Below, piece after piece: positions 19,201 through 25,402 of a stretch of DNA of 64,000 bases. Location: the NCBI GenBank assembly GCA_039029355.1, contig JBCCGI010000033.1, positions 20,649 through 84,648 of the forward strand, read 5' to 3'. Both the position numbers and the translations under genes were made by a program. Source of the DNA: JBCCGI01 sp039029355 (GTDB lineage: Bacteria > Planctomycetota > UBA1135 > GCA-002686595). Within the stretch, counting starts at the first letter, position 1. The number at the start of each line of letters is the position of its first letter. A model generated the notes under the pieces. That model saw nothing but the letters and a program-made list of their open reading frames with translations. It did no database searches and was not told the origin of the DNA.

Positions 19201-19660
19201 CCTCGGGCTGGCCGCCGCCGGCGGGCACGCGCAGGATCTTGGGCGCGCGGCCGATGCCCGAGACCTCGCTCGACCAGTACAGGAGCCCCTCGCCGTCCGG
19301 CGTCCAGTCGCAGAGCACCTCCTGGTCGGGGTGGTACGTGACGCGCTCGGGCGCGCCGGCCTCGATCGCGAGGGTGTAGAGGTCCGAGCCGCCGTCGTAG
19401 CCGCCGAGGAACGCGACCGTGCTGCCGTCCGGGCTGAACTTGGGGAAGCTCTCGTTGCCGGGCGCGGTGGTGAGCCGGCGCGCGACGCCGCCCTCCTTCG
19501 CGACGAGCCACAGGTCGTCGGCGAAGCGGAAGACGATGTGCTCGGCACTGACGTCGGGGTGGCGCAAGAGCACCGCGTCGGGGCGCACCTGCGCCTCGGC
19601 GGCGCGCCCCAGGCAAAGGGCGAGAAGGGGGACGGCAAAGGCGGTTCGGCAGGAACGCAT
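16271..19660 (-). CDS. Tricorn protease homologue, exported
   Basis: 1,129-residue homologue of the archaeal tricorn protease, with a signal peptide (MRSCRTAFAVPLLALCLGRA, cleavage near AEA), so probably periplasmic. An N-terminal WD/PD40-type propeller (FSPDGSTVAFLGG, WTPDGEGLLYWS, WSPDGRWMAYFSD, WSPDSKKLAVGTS, FDRSGDFLYFSSS) is followed by an acidic linker at about residues 552-605, the tricorn C1 domain, a PDZ domain (LGCDWELADGAYRIARI, ANEGDYLLAVNGRPVDP) and an S41-like serine protease domain (GGQIPTRFIELLDR; nucleophile region YSAGSGGDCFP). At the place where tricorn has a Ser-His pair this protein reads NVGHAYN. The start at ATG 19660 is set by GGGAGG nine bases upstream; an ATG eight codons earlier is less likely. 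It probably degrades oligopeptides. Confidence 0.92.
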   Translation of the reverse strand: MRSCRTAFAVPLLALCLGRAAEAQVRPDAVLLRHPDVSAEHIVFRFADDLWLVAKEGGVARRLTTAPGNESFPKFSPDGSTVAFLGGYDGGSDLYTLAIEAGAPERVTYHPDQEVLCDWTPDGEGLLYWSSEVSGIGRAPKILRVPAGGGQPEALPVPYGTFGSIDETGTWLAYTPYSREFRTWKRYRGGRAPDVWLYNLKTNEALRVTDSPANDQLPMWHGAELIFSSDSGEEGVFNLYSFDTRTRETTALTDFRDVDVKFPSIGPEDVVFEAGGKLYRLDLTQESRPAIPVEVLLPGERPELRPRSRDVSALVAGGAVGPGGVRVALEARGDVFTVPVDEGITRNLTASSGVAERSPAWSPDGRWMAYFSDRSGEYELTVQRADGKPFEGANEHGERRLTSLGAGWKDSITWSPDSKKLAVGTSHGVLYLCDFETGATEKIHENHQGFPLNVDWSHDAAWLAWSHRHPDARQSAIYLHDVANAATHVVTSGMFDDSGPTFDRSGDFLYFSSSRTFEPVYADLDTTWIYANTRNLCAVPLRADVENPFAPENQEEEVEEDEAEDEDESEEGSESEADADAEEPEPEDEGDADAEGETEGEEEEADEPLAIDLEGFESRVMILPAESGRIGGLLGAEGKVLFVRAPRTGADGQGSQLCYFDLAEGETKTVLSGRIETYRLAAKGTKIAVSTGAGVGVVDLAPGQTLEPADLSGLVATVDPRAEWRQLLRDAWRLYRDFFYDPGLHGVDWNAVGERYARALDDATSRGDVHWLIGEMMSELNVGHAYNSPPMDGMPQAGRARPTGLLGCDWELADGAYRIARIFDGGYDADARSPLAAHGVDANEGDYLLAVNGRPVDPGRAVYAAFEGTAGRPTVLTLCAAPSADGSEREVVIEPMASESSLRYRAWVADNRAKVEELGGGRVGYVHVPDTGLNGQNELMRQFLAQQHKDALLIDERWNGGGQIPTRFIELLDRPVTNHWALHAGEEWDWPPVGHRGPKAMLINYSAGSGGDCFPYYFRQRGLGKLIGMRTWGGLVGISGNPSLIDGASPTVPTFGFFELDGTWGVEGYGVPPDIEVIDNPAEMQGGRDPQLITAVEHLLEELEGWSFQPRVRPASADRRGAGVAPADR

Positions 19661-19839
19661 GTCGGGAGACCTCCCTGGGCTCATGAGGAATCGATCGAGG
19701 ACCGAGGGCCGAACGGAGGACCGCCGAAAACCGCGCGGACGTCCGCCCCCCCTCGCTCCGGGGGATGACGAGGGTTGCGGCCGAGGGCTCAAGGAATGCC
19801 GCAAAAGGGCCGAAATGCACACGGCTTGAACCGGCCGCC

Positions 19840-20073
19840 ATGCCTCCCCGACGCCGCAAAACCGCCCGCAACCTCGCACTGACCGCCCTCTCGGTGCTGG
19901 CCGTGCTCGCGCTGCCGCACCTGGCGCCCGACGCCGAGCGCGGCGAGCAGCGCGAGCCCCCGAGCGGATCCCCGGACGCTTCGAGGGCCGTCGACGAGGG
20001 AGCGGAAGCGCTGCTGCGCCTCGAGCAAAGCGCCGAACGACTCACCGCCGCCTACGAGGTACTCGGCCGATGA
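19840..20073 (+). CDS. Small membrane-anchored protein, unknown
   Basis: 77-residue protein with a basic N-terminus (MPPRRRKTARN), one TM helix (LALTALSVLAVLALPHLAP) and a short helical, charged tail (EGAEALLRLEQSAERLTAAYEVLGR). Its stop overlaps the start of the next gene as ATGA (20070-20073), so both are translated together. The overlap and the coherent TM design support a real gene despite the small size. The function is unknown. It lies divergent to the tricorn protease gene, sharing the 180-base interval 19661-19839. Confidence 0.65.
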   Translation: MPPRRRKTARNLALTALSVLAVLALPHLAPDAERGEQREPPSGSPDASRAVDEGAEALLRLEQSAERLTAAYEVLGR

Positions 20074-20720
20074 CCGCGCCGCACGAACAGTGGCTTGGCA
20101 AGAAACCAAGAGGGAAGAGCGGCCTCTCGGCGGAGGGCGGGCTGCTGCTGGTCCTGGCCGCGGGCACGCTCGCCCTCGTCGGCCTGCCGGACCTGCGCCG
20201 CGACAGCCCGCCCGCGGGCGCGGTGATCGGACGCGTGCTCGACGAGTCCGGCAAGCCCTGCCCCGAGGTGTCGGTGCTGCTCTACGCCGGCGAAGGCACC
20301 TCGCCGGCCGAGCTGACCCACACCGACGCCGCCGGACGCTTCGCTTTCCAGCAGAGCTACGCCCACTTCCACGTGCTCGCCCTGCCCGAGGCCCGCACGC
20401 GGTACTGCCCCGCCTGGGCGGTCGACCTGACCCCGGCGGATGCGTTCGTGCCGCTGGCGCTGCCCGCGGCGATGGAGGTCGACGTCTCGGTCGAGACCGA
20501 GACCGGCAGCCCCATCCACAACGCCGAGTTGGTGGTCCTGACACCGGACCTCGCCGCACCGCTCGCCCTCCAGCTGGCCCGGACCGACAAGGCCGGGCGC
20601 GCCGTGTTGGCGGTGCCGCCCCTGGGCTCGGTCGGCGCCCGCGTACGCGGGTTCCGGCCCGGCGTGGGCACCCCGGAGGGGCCGGGACGGCTGCGGATTC
20701 CGCTCCAGCCCGACCGCTAG
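20070..20720 (+). CDS. Single-TM protein with carboxypeptidase-regulatory-like domain
   Basis: 216-residue protein. Residues 1-20 are hydrophilic and basic, residues 22-40 form a TM helix (GGLLLVLAAGTLALVGLP), and the outside part begins with a carboxypeptidase-regulatory-like beta sandwich (GAVIGRVLDESGKPCPEVSV, THTDAAGRFAFQ). A second similar repeat follows (AMEVDVSVETETGSPIHNAE, RTDKAGRAVLAVP). Such Ig-like domains usually bind or present other proteins at the surface. It is translationally coupled to the small membrane protein before it. No enzyme motif is present. A short GC-rich inverted repeat (CCCGCGcCCGCGGG) follows the stop. Confidence 0.7.
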   Translation: MTAPHEQWLGKKPRGKSGLSAEGGLLLVLAAGTLALVGLPDLRRDSPPAGAVIGRVLDESGKPCPEVSVLLYAGEGTSPAELTHTDAAGRFAFQQSYAHFHVLALPEARTRYCPAWAVDLTPADAFVPLALPAAMEVDVSVETETGSPIHNAELVVLTPDLAAPLALQLARTDKAGRAVLAVPPLGSVGARVRGFRPGVGTPEGPGRLRIPLQPDR

Positions 20721-20842
20721 GGCCCTCACCCGCGCCCGCGGGGAGCAGGAATCGAAGCTCCCTAAAGCACTTCCCACAAGTGACTTAAAGGCTGCCGCGG
20801 GCCTCCCAGCCACACTTCTCGCGCGCCCTTCTCGCAATAACT

Positions 20843-20870
20843 ACTACCGGGGTCGTACTACCGCGGTCGT
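20843..20870 (+). promoter_or_regulatory. Tandem 14-bp operator-like repeats before the BlaI gene
   Basis: ACTACCGGGGTCGT (20843-20856) is followed at once by ACTACCGCGGTCGT (20857-20870), identical at 13 of 14 positions. The second copy is nearly palindromic (AC-ACCGCGGT-GT). An AATAAC (20836-20841) just upstream may be the -10 element, which would put the repeats at +1, ideal for autorepression by the BlaI-type protein encoded 50 bases downstream. BlaI regulators bind TACTAC/TACA-type dyads, and TACTAC occurs here twice. Confidence 0.65.
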
Positions 20871-20920
20871 CCGAGCGTTCCAGCCCCACCCAGGAGCGCC
20901 CAGCACGAGAGGAGTCCGCC

Positions 20921-21310
20921 ATCGAACCTTCCCACGTTCTAGGAGACCTGCAGTACGCGATCATGCGCGTGCTCTGGGATGCCGGCGAGGCCACCGTGGC
21001 CGAGGTCCGCGACGCGCTGTCCGAGGACCGCGACCGCGCCCTGACCACCATCGCGACCATGCTCTCCAAGCTGGAGAAGAAGGGCGTGGTGACCCACCGC
21101 ACCGAGGGCCGCCAGTTCGTCTACCGGCCGCTGGTGGCGGAGACCACCGTGGCGCGCTCGATGGTGAACGAGCTGACCGAGCGCGTCTTCGGCGGCGACG
21201 TCTCGGCGCTGGTCAGCCACCTTCTCACCGAGCAGGACATCGATAACCAGGAGCTGCAGCGGCTGATCGCCCTCGTCGAGGAGCGCTCGGAGGAGGAGAG
21301 AAGCGCATGA
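20921..21310 (+). CDS. BlaI/MecI/CopY-family repressor, apparently with an AUC start codon
   Basis: 129-residue winged-helix repressor: GDLQYAIMRVLWDAGEATVA is helix 1-2, TTIATMLSKLEKKGVVTHR the recognition helix, EGRQFVYRPLV the wing, and the tail is a dimerisation helix. Homology requires residues upstream of the first ATG (20963): starting there would remove most of helix 1. The frame is open back to TAA at 20786 yet contains no ATG, GTG or TTG before 20963. ATC 20921 has AGGAG (20910-20914) at perfect six-base spacing, so I place the start there. It probably represses its own operon with the M56 protease (overlap ATGA at 21307) and the acidic protein. In known BlaI/BlaR1 systems the protease step relieves repression. 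Confidence 0.85.
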   Translation: MEPSHVLGDLQYAIMRVLWDAGEATVAEVRDALSEDRDRALTTIATMLSKLEKKGVVTHRTEGRQFVYRPLVAETTVARSMVNELTERVFGGDVSALVSHLLTEQDIDNQELQRLIALVEERSEEERSA

Positions 21311-23187
21311 CCCTCGCGGGATTCGGCCTCCTCGCGCTCGCCTGGCTGCTCACCTACCTAATTCACAGCACGCTGCTCCTGGGCGGGACCTGGCTGGTCG
21401 TGTCCCGGCGGCGGCTGGAGGCCTCCTGGCAGGACCGGCTCTGGAAGCTGGCCCTGGTGGGCGGGCTGATCACCGCGACGGTTCAGGTCGGCGCCGGCCT
21501 CGAGCCCTTCGGCGGCCGCGTGCTGCTGATCGCGGACGAACAGACGGACCTCGCCGACGAGGCGCAAGAGCGCAGCGAGCCACAAGAGCCACAAGAGCAA
21601 CGCGAGCAAGAGGCAGGGACCACGCCGCCTCCGGCGCGCTCCGAACCACGGTTCCCGGTGGATGGGGGTGGAACCGGTTCCGAGCGCGGCGCGGAGGCGG
21701 CGCGGTTCCTCCTTATCCAGGACGCCGTCGAGCCCGACGTGCTGCCCGCTCCGGCGCACCGCGCGCTGCGGACGGCCCAACGCGAGACGCGCCAGGCTCC
21801 GCCCGAGTCGCTCCGCCTCGACGCGCTCCCGACCCGCATCACCGAACGCCGGACGCAGGCGACGCGCGCCTCGGTCGAGACCGGCGCGGCGCCGGCCGAG
21901 CCCCTGCTCCGGTACGTCGCGGCCCACCCCAACGCGACGGTGGCCGCGGCGGAGCCCGAGCGCTCCGACGTTCCCGCTCACGAGGACGCCCCGGCACCGG
22001 CGTCGCCCCAAGCTGCCGCCACGGCCGGTCTCGGTGGACCGGAGGCGCAGAGCGCTGGCTCGGTCGCCTCCCTCAGGACCGATCCGGAGGCTTGGCGCCC
22101 CTGGTTGACCGCGCTGTGGCTGGGCGGCGCCGGGCTGGGGCTCCTCGCGTTTGCCGTCGCGTTCGGGCGCCTCCGGCGCCACCTGCGCGGCCGCGTGGAG
22201 CTCACCGACGGCCCGCTGCGCGAGCTGCTCGACGTGCTGGTCGCGCGCTCGGAATCGCGCCGTCGCATCCGGCTGACGACGTCGCCGCGGCTGGCCGCGC
22301 CGGTCACGCTGGGCTTCTTCCGCGCCGAGATCTGCGTGCCGGTCCGCGCGCTGACCGACCTGACCACCGCGCAGCAGGAGGCCATGCTGGGCCACGAGCT
22401 CGGGCACGCGCTGCGGCGCGACCCGCTGTGGCTCGGGATCTGCTGGCTGCTCGAGACCGTGCTCTTCATCCAGCCGCTCAACCGGCTGGGACGACGGCGC
22501 ATGCAGCACGCTGCCGAGCTGCTCTGCGACGACTGGGCGGTGCACCTCACCGGCCGCGGGCTGTCGCTGGCGAGCTGCCTGACCGAGGTCGCGCAGTGGG
22601 TCGTCGGACGCCCGGCGGTTCTGCCGGCGCCGAGCATGGCAGGCGCACCGCTGACGCTGCGCGTCGAGCGACTGCTCGACCGCTCGCCGCGCGCCGTGGT
22701 CCGGCGCCAGCGCTGGTGGCTCCCCGGAGCCGCTTCGGGGCTGGTGCTCGTCGCGCTTGCGGCGCCCGGCTTCGCCGCGGCCCTGACGCCCGACGCCGCG
22801 CCGCGGCTCGACCTCGCGCAGGAGCGCCTCGACGCCGCGTCCGCCCCGGTCGAGCTGCCGCTCGCGCTCGATCCTCCGACCGTCACCGAACCCGCGCCGC
22901 CGGTCGATCCGTTCGCGGCGCTCTTCGACGAGATCGACGCCGAGCTCGCGCTCGCCGAGCGCGACCTGCGCGGCCTCAAGCGCGACGTCGTCGCGGCCGG
23001 AGCACTCGACGAGTTCGGGGACAAGCTCCGCGATATCGAACACTGCGTGCGGACCTTCCGCAAGCAGCGCGCCCATCTGAAAGACTCGATCCAAAAGCTC
23101 CTCGGCGCCCTCGGTGCCGAGGCGGATCCCCACGCTTCGCCCTCGCCATTCCTTTCGTCCCGTTCCCCCAGGAGCGACCAACGATGA
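21307..23187 (+). CDS. M56 (BlaR1-like) membrane metalloprotease
   Basis: 626-residue integral membrane protease of the BlaR1/MecR1 family. The zinc motif is HELGH (His363, Glu364, His367), and the third ligand is probably Glu404 in AAELLCDDW. TM helices are near the N-terminus (GFGLLALAWLLTYLIH), about residue 265-285 (WLTALWLGGAGLGLLAFAVA), after HELGH (WLGICWLLETVLFIQPL) and at about 475-495 (WWLPGAASGLVLVALAAPG). Residues about 75-255 are a low-complexity insertion rich in Glu, Arg, Ala and Pro. The C-terminal ~130 residues are helical and lack the penicillin-binding sensor of BlaR1, so the signal is not a beta-lactam recognised in the usual way. It is coupled to the BlaI-type gene (ATGA) and to the following acidic protein (ATGA 23184-23187). 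Confidence 0.9.
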   Translation: MTLAGFGLLALAWLLTYLIHSTLLLGGTWLVVSRRRLEASWQDRLWKLALVGGLITATVQVGAGLEPFGGRVLLIADEQTDLADEAQERSEPQEPQEQREQEAGTTPPPARSEPRFPVDGGGTGSERGAEAARFLLIQDAVEPDVLPAPAHRALRTAQRETRQAPPESLRLDALPTRITERRTQATRASVETGAAPAEPLLRYVAAHPNATVAAAEPERSDVPAHEDAPAPASPQAAATAGLGGPEAQSAGSVASLRTDPEAWRPWLTALWLGGAGLGLLAFAVAFGRLRRHLRGRVELTDGPLRELLDVLVARSESRRRIRLTTSPRLAAPVTLGFFRAEICVPVRALTDLTTAQQEAMLGHELGHALRRDPLWLGICWLLETVLFIQPLNRLGRRRMQHAAELLCDDWAVHLTGRGLSLASCLTEVAQWVVGRPAVLPAPSMAGAPLTLRVERLLDRSPRAVVRRQRWWLPGAASGLVLVALAAPGFAAALTPDAAPRLDLAQERLDAASAPVELPLALDPPTVTEPAPPVDPFAALFDEIDAELALAERDLRGLKRDVVAAGALDEFGDKLRDIEHCVRTFRKQRAHLKDSIQKLLGALGAEADPHASPSPFLSSRSPRSDQR

Positions 23188-25226
23188 ACACCACAGCTCT
23201 GTCCCTGGGCCTCGCCGTCTGTGTCGGCGGGCCGCTCTCCCTCGCTCTTGGCCACGACGAGGGCCAGAAGACCACCTGCGACGCCAAGGTCGTCGTGGAG
23301 CATTGCGAGAACATCAACGTCGATTGCGGCGGCGCGGCTCAGACGGTCGCGATCGTCCGCGCCGACGAGAAGGCCGAGTGCGCCGCGGCCCAGGCCGCCG
23401 AGGCGGCCGCGGTCGCGCGCCAGTGCGCCGGATCCGCAGCCCAGACCGCGCAGGCCGCCCTGGCCGCGGACGTCCTGGATCTCGACGACCTCGAGGATCT
23501 AGAAGACGAGCTCGAAGAGGAGCTCGAGGAGTACCTCGAAGCGCTGGAGGAGGAACTAGAGGCCCTCGAAGAAGAGCTCGAAGAGTCCTTCGAGGAGGCC
23601 TGGGAAGAGCGCCTCGAGGCGCTTGAGGACGAGCTGGAAGCCAAGTTCGACGGCGACTTCGGCGTGTCGTGGCTGTCCGACGACGGCCAGGCCGGCAGCT
23701 ACTTCGACCTGGGCGACCTCGAGCAAGAGCTCGCCGGCTACGGCGACTTCGCGGCCCAGTACGCCGACCTGGCATCGGCCTTCGAAGGCGATTTCGCGGA
23801 CTACGAGCGTGCCTTCGCCCAGTACGCCGAGCTGGCGGCCGCGCAGCAGGACGAGCACGCGGGCCTGATCGCGCGCTTCATCGGCGAGGACGAAGACGAG
23901 GACGTGGCCGAGCACGTCGCCACGATCGAGAAGCTGCTGTCCGACACGCTCGACAGCAACGACTTCCTCATCGAACTGGAGGGCCTCGCCGAACTGGAGG
24001 GCCTCGCCGACCTGGAGGGCCTCGCCGGCCTGGAGGGCCTCGCCGGCCTCGCGGAGCTGGAGGGCCTCGCGGAGCTGGAGGGCCTCGCCAACATCGAGTT
24101 CCCGGAGGGCTTCCCCTTCGATGACGAGGACCTCGGCGAGGAGATCGAGCGCACGGTGCGCGAGGCGCTGGAAGGCCTTGACATCGACATCGATATCGAC
24201 AGCATCGACTTCGACGAGCTCGGCGACGGCAAGGGCGTCTACCGCATCCACGCCCAGGGCAGCCCCGAGGGCAACGTGTGGATCCAGGGCGACGGCAACG
24301 ACCAGCACGGGCTGCAGCTTCCGAAGTCGAAGAAGCTCGCGAAGCTCAAGGCCAAGCTCAAGGAAGGCAAAACGCCCAGCGTCATCTGGAGCGGCAAGGG
24401 CAACGTCCAGGTGACCGAGGCCCCCAACGTCTGGATCGCCGGCCACGACGACGACGACCAAGGCGGCGTGTGGGTCTCCTCCGATGACGACGGCCAGAAC
24501 CAGGTCTGGATCTCGAAGTCGAAGTCGAAGTCGAAGTCCAAGGGCAAGTCGAAGTCGAAGAGCAAGGACAACCAGTCCAACGTGTGGTTCTCCGGCGGCG
24601 GCGACGGCCAGCACAAGGTGTGGTTCTCGAACGACGAGGATCACGAGCACGACCACGACGAGCACCACGACCACGACGGCGCCTACGGCATCTACTCCGA
24701 CGACGGGAACATCTTCGTCACCAAGGACGGCGAGCGCGTGCAGTCGATCCGCATCGAGGCCGACGGCTCGGACCCGATCCGCTGGACGTCCGAGGACGGC
24801 AGCGTGCAGATCTACGCCGACGTCGACAAGAGCGACCACCAGGTCGAGAGCATCTACGAAGTGCACGTCGGCGACGGCGACTCCAAGCGCTTCGTCCTCC
24901 GCTCCGACGGCGGCTCGCACCCGACGAAGCTCAGCGCGCCGAAGGCTCCCAAGACCATCAAGGCGCCGCGGGCGGTCAAGAGGTTCCAGCTGAAGGCCCC
25001 CGCGGCCCCCGTGGCCCCCGAGCCGCCGGCCGCGCCGCGCTTCCCCGGCATCCGCTTCGACAGCGGCTCCGAAGCTCCCCGCGTCATGCAGATCGGCGCG
25101 ACGCCGGAGATGGAGGAGGTCATGGACCTGCTCCGCCAGATGCAGGCCGAGCTCGAGCAGCTGCGCGACTCGATCGACGACCTGCGTGACGATGTCCGCG
25201 ACCTGAACGGCTCGGACACGCACTAG
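23184..25226 (+). CDS. Exported acidic repeat protein coupled to BlaI/M56, unknown function
   Basis: 680-residue protein with a signal peptide (MNTTALSLGLAVCVGGPL...), not recognised as any known family. In order: two short Cys-containing segments; a run of Glu/Leu heptads (about residues 98-155, DELEEELEEYLEALEEELE-type) predicting a long charged coiled coil; a tandem ELEGLA repeat (264-302); beta-type motifs NVWIQGDGND, NVWIAGHDDDD, GVWVSSDDDG, QVWISK, NVWFSGGGDG, KVWFSND; a Ser-Lys tract (about 444-462); a Asp/His/Glu-rich stretch (about 483-502) likely to bind metal; a Lys/Pro/Ala linker; and a C-terminal coiled coil (EMEEVMDLLRQMQAELEQL). GGAG lies ten bases before ATG 23184, which overlaps the M56 stop as ATGA, tying it to the BlaI/M56 regulon. 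It could be the sensed partner, the protease substrate or the effector. Confidence 0.8.
   Translation: MNTTALSLGLAVCVGGPLSLALGHDEGQKTTCDAKVVVEHCENINVDCGGAAQTVAIVRADEKAECAAAQAAEAAAVARQCAGSAAQTAQAALAADVLDLDDLEDLEDELEEELEEYLEALEEELEALEEELEESFEEAWEERLEALEDELEAKFDGDFGVSWLSDDGQAGSYFDLGDLEQELAGYGDFAAQYADLASAFEGDFADYERAFAQYAELAAAQQDEHAGLIARFIGEDEDEDVAEHVATIEKLLSDTLDSNDFLIELEGLAELEGLADLEGLAGLEGLAGLAELEGLAELEGLANIEFPEGFPFDDEDLGEEIERTVREALEGLDIDIDIDSIDFDELGDGKGVYRIHAQGSPEGNVWIQGDGNDQHGLQLPKSKKLAKLKAKLKEGKTPSVIWSGKGNVQVTEAPNVWIAGHDDDDQGGVWVSSDDDGQNQVWISKSKSKSKSKGKSKSKSKDNQSNVWFSGGGDGQHKVWFSNDEDHEHDHDEHHDHDGAYGIYSDDGNIFVTKDGERVQSIRIEADGSDPIRWTSEDGSVQIYADVDKSDHQVESIYEVHVGDGDSKRFVLRSDGGSHPTKLSAPKAPKTIKAPRAVKRFQLKAPAAPVAPEPPAAPRFPGIRFDSGSEAPRVMQIGATPEMEEVMDLLRQMQAELEQLRDSIDDLRDDVRDLNGSDTH
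23973..24089 (+). repeat. 18-bp tandem repeat encoding ELEGLA units
   Basis: Six full and one half copy of an 18-bp unit (GAACTGGAGGGCCTCGCC and variants) encode ELEGLA, ELEGLA, DLEGLA, GLEGLA, GLA, ELEGLA, ELEGLA. Near identity at DNA level indicates recent slippage or unequal exchange, so the copy number may vary between strains. Confidence 0.9.
24513..24567 (+). repeat. Ser-Lys dipeptide tract (TCGAAG repeats)
   Basis: Repeated TCGAAG hexanucleotides, interrupted once by GGCAAG, encode an alternating Ser-Lys tract of about nine units inside the otherwise strongly acidic protein 23184-25226. The tract is strongly basic and could contact the acidic parts of the same or a partner chain, nucleic acid or cell-wall polymer. 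Confidence 0.85.
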
Positions 25227-25402
25227 ATTCCCTCCCCAGGCGGGGGCGGTCTTCCCGCCGTCTCCGCCGCTCGGCGCCCCCCACCGCTCGCGCCGCGTCC
25301 CGCCCCCCTTCTCTTTTCGCAGGTAGCCGCCGCGATCACGGACGAGGTCCGTCCCCAGCGCGGCGCTCCAGGCCACACGCACCCCCGCCGCGCCCGACTC
25401 CG

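Noticed and set aside
16367..19768. 1,100-codon plus-strand frame opposite the tricorn gene
   Set aside because: Low-complexity Val/Arg/Ala product with no homology pattern. The tricorn domains are read cleanly on the other strand.
21307..23187. Beta-lactam sensor BlaR1 proper
   Set aside because: No penicillin-binding C-terminal domain (SxxK/KTG) is visible; only the M56 protease part is shared.
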